Part shown: in pieces, positions 5,950-5,981 of the stretch
Position numbering within the stretch: the first letter of the stretch is position 1
Layout of the letters: each line of letters opens with the position of its first letter
Source: an uncultured Flavobacteriia bacterium
GTDB lineage: Bacteria > Bacteroidota > Bacteroidia > Flavobacteriales > Flavobacteriaceae
DNA: 5,981 nt
Reading direction: 5' to 3'
Assembly (NCBI GenBank): GCA_946482495.1
Contig: CAMLRV010000148.1
Location: 1 to 5,981, forward strand
Position numbers and translations under genes: made by a program
Notes under the pieces: generated by a model
The model's input: only the letters and a program-made list of their open reading frames with translations
Databases searched by the model: none
Told to the model about the DNA's origin: nothing

Positions 5950-5981
5950 GGGGTGTGTAGCTTTAAAGATGATTTCCATTT

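Noticed and set aside
5851..5979. N-terminal extension of the beta-barrel gene to an ATG at 5979
   Set aside because: The extension would bury a clear signal peptide 43 residues inside the protein, and it covers the promoter at 5876-5907. The ATG at 5850 is the natural start.
5870..5981. + strand gene start running off the right edge (ATG at 5870 or 5969)
   Set aside because: Open to the edge, but only 4 to 37 codons are visible, the frame covers the opposite promoter, and there is no clear -7 box with TTTG. It cannot be judged without the next sequence.
1..5981. CRISPR array, insertion sequence, tRNA, rRNA, prophage or defence genes
   Set aside because: No spaced direct repeats, transposase motifs, cloverleaf, rRNA segments or phage-like genes were seen; the coding space is filled with intact chromosomal genes.

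Overview
The window is AT-rich bacterial chromosome that looks like Flavobacteriaceae, most likely Flavobacterium or a close relative. Four things point there: -7 promoter boxes of the Bacteroidota type (TAnnTTTG), A-rich leaders without a clear Shine-Dalgarno, exported proteins whose signal peptides end in A|Q, and a set of flavobacterial families (an rlmD / DUF6452-like / DUF6048-like cluster, a DUF1697 protein, a eukaryote-like ornithine aminotransferase, and a small beta-barrel porin-like protein). The species assignment is inference.

Layout. Bases 1-42 may hold the last codons of a gene entering from the left. A 77-residue two-helix membrane protein follows on the + strand (87-320). It converges on a minus-strand operon, and a long hairpin between them (337-382) can serve as terminator for both. 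The minus-strand operon reads from right to left: rlmD (3011-1599), a lipoprotein (1596-1102) starting 2 nt after the rlmD stop, and an outer-membrane-type protein (about 1136-405) whose start overlaps the lipoprotein gene. A 69-nt divergent promoter region separates rlmD from a + strand DUF1697 gene (3081-3620). After a 150-nt gap with an imperfect inverted repeat and a good -7 box comes rocD (3771-5015), closed by a strong terminator. A second strong terminator (5129-5153) belongs to the minus-strand beta-barrel gene (5850-5176), whose promoter lies at about 5876-5907.

Function. The cluster joins an Fe-S-dependent 23S rRNA uridine methyltransferase to two exported envelope proteins of unknown role. 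rocD links ornithine/arginine catabolism to glutamate semialdehyde and proline. The beta-barrel gene shows codon choice suggesting high expression. Nearly all of this is ordinary chromosomal housekeeping or envelope content. I see no CRISPR array, insertion sequence, tRNA, rRNA, phage gene or defence system, and no strong case for a wholly new system. The observations most worth following are the tight rRNA-methyltransferase/envelope-protein operon, a lipoprotein whose residues after the acylated Cys resemble the Bacteroidota surface-export signal, and a promoter placed so close to the rlmD ATG that its mRNA is probably leaderless.
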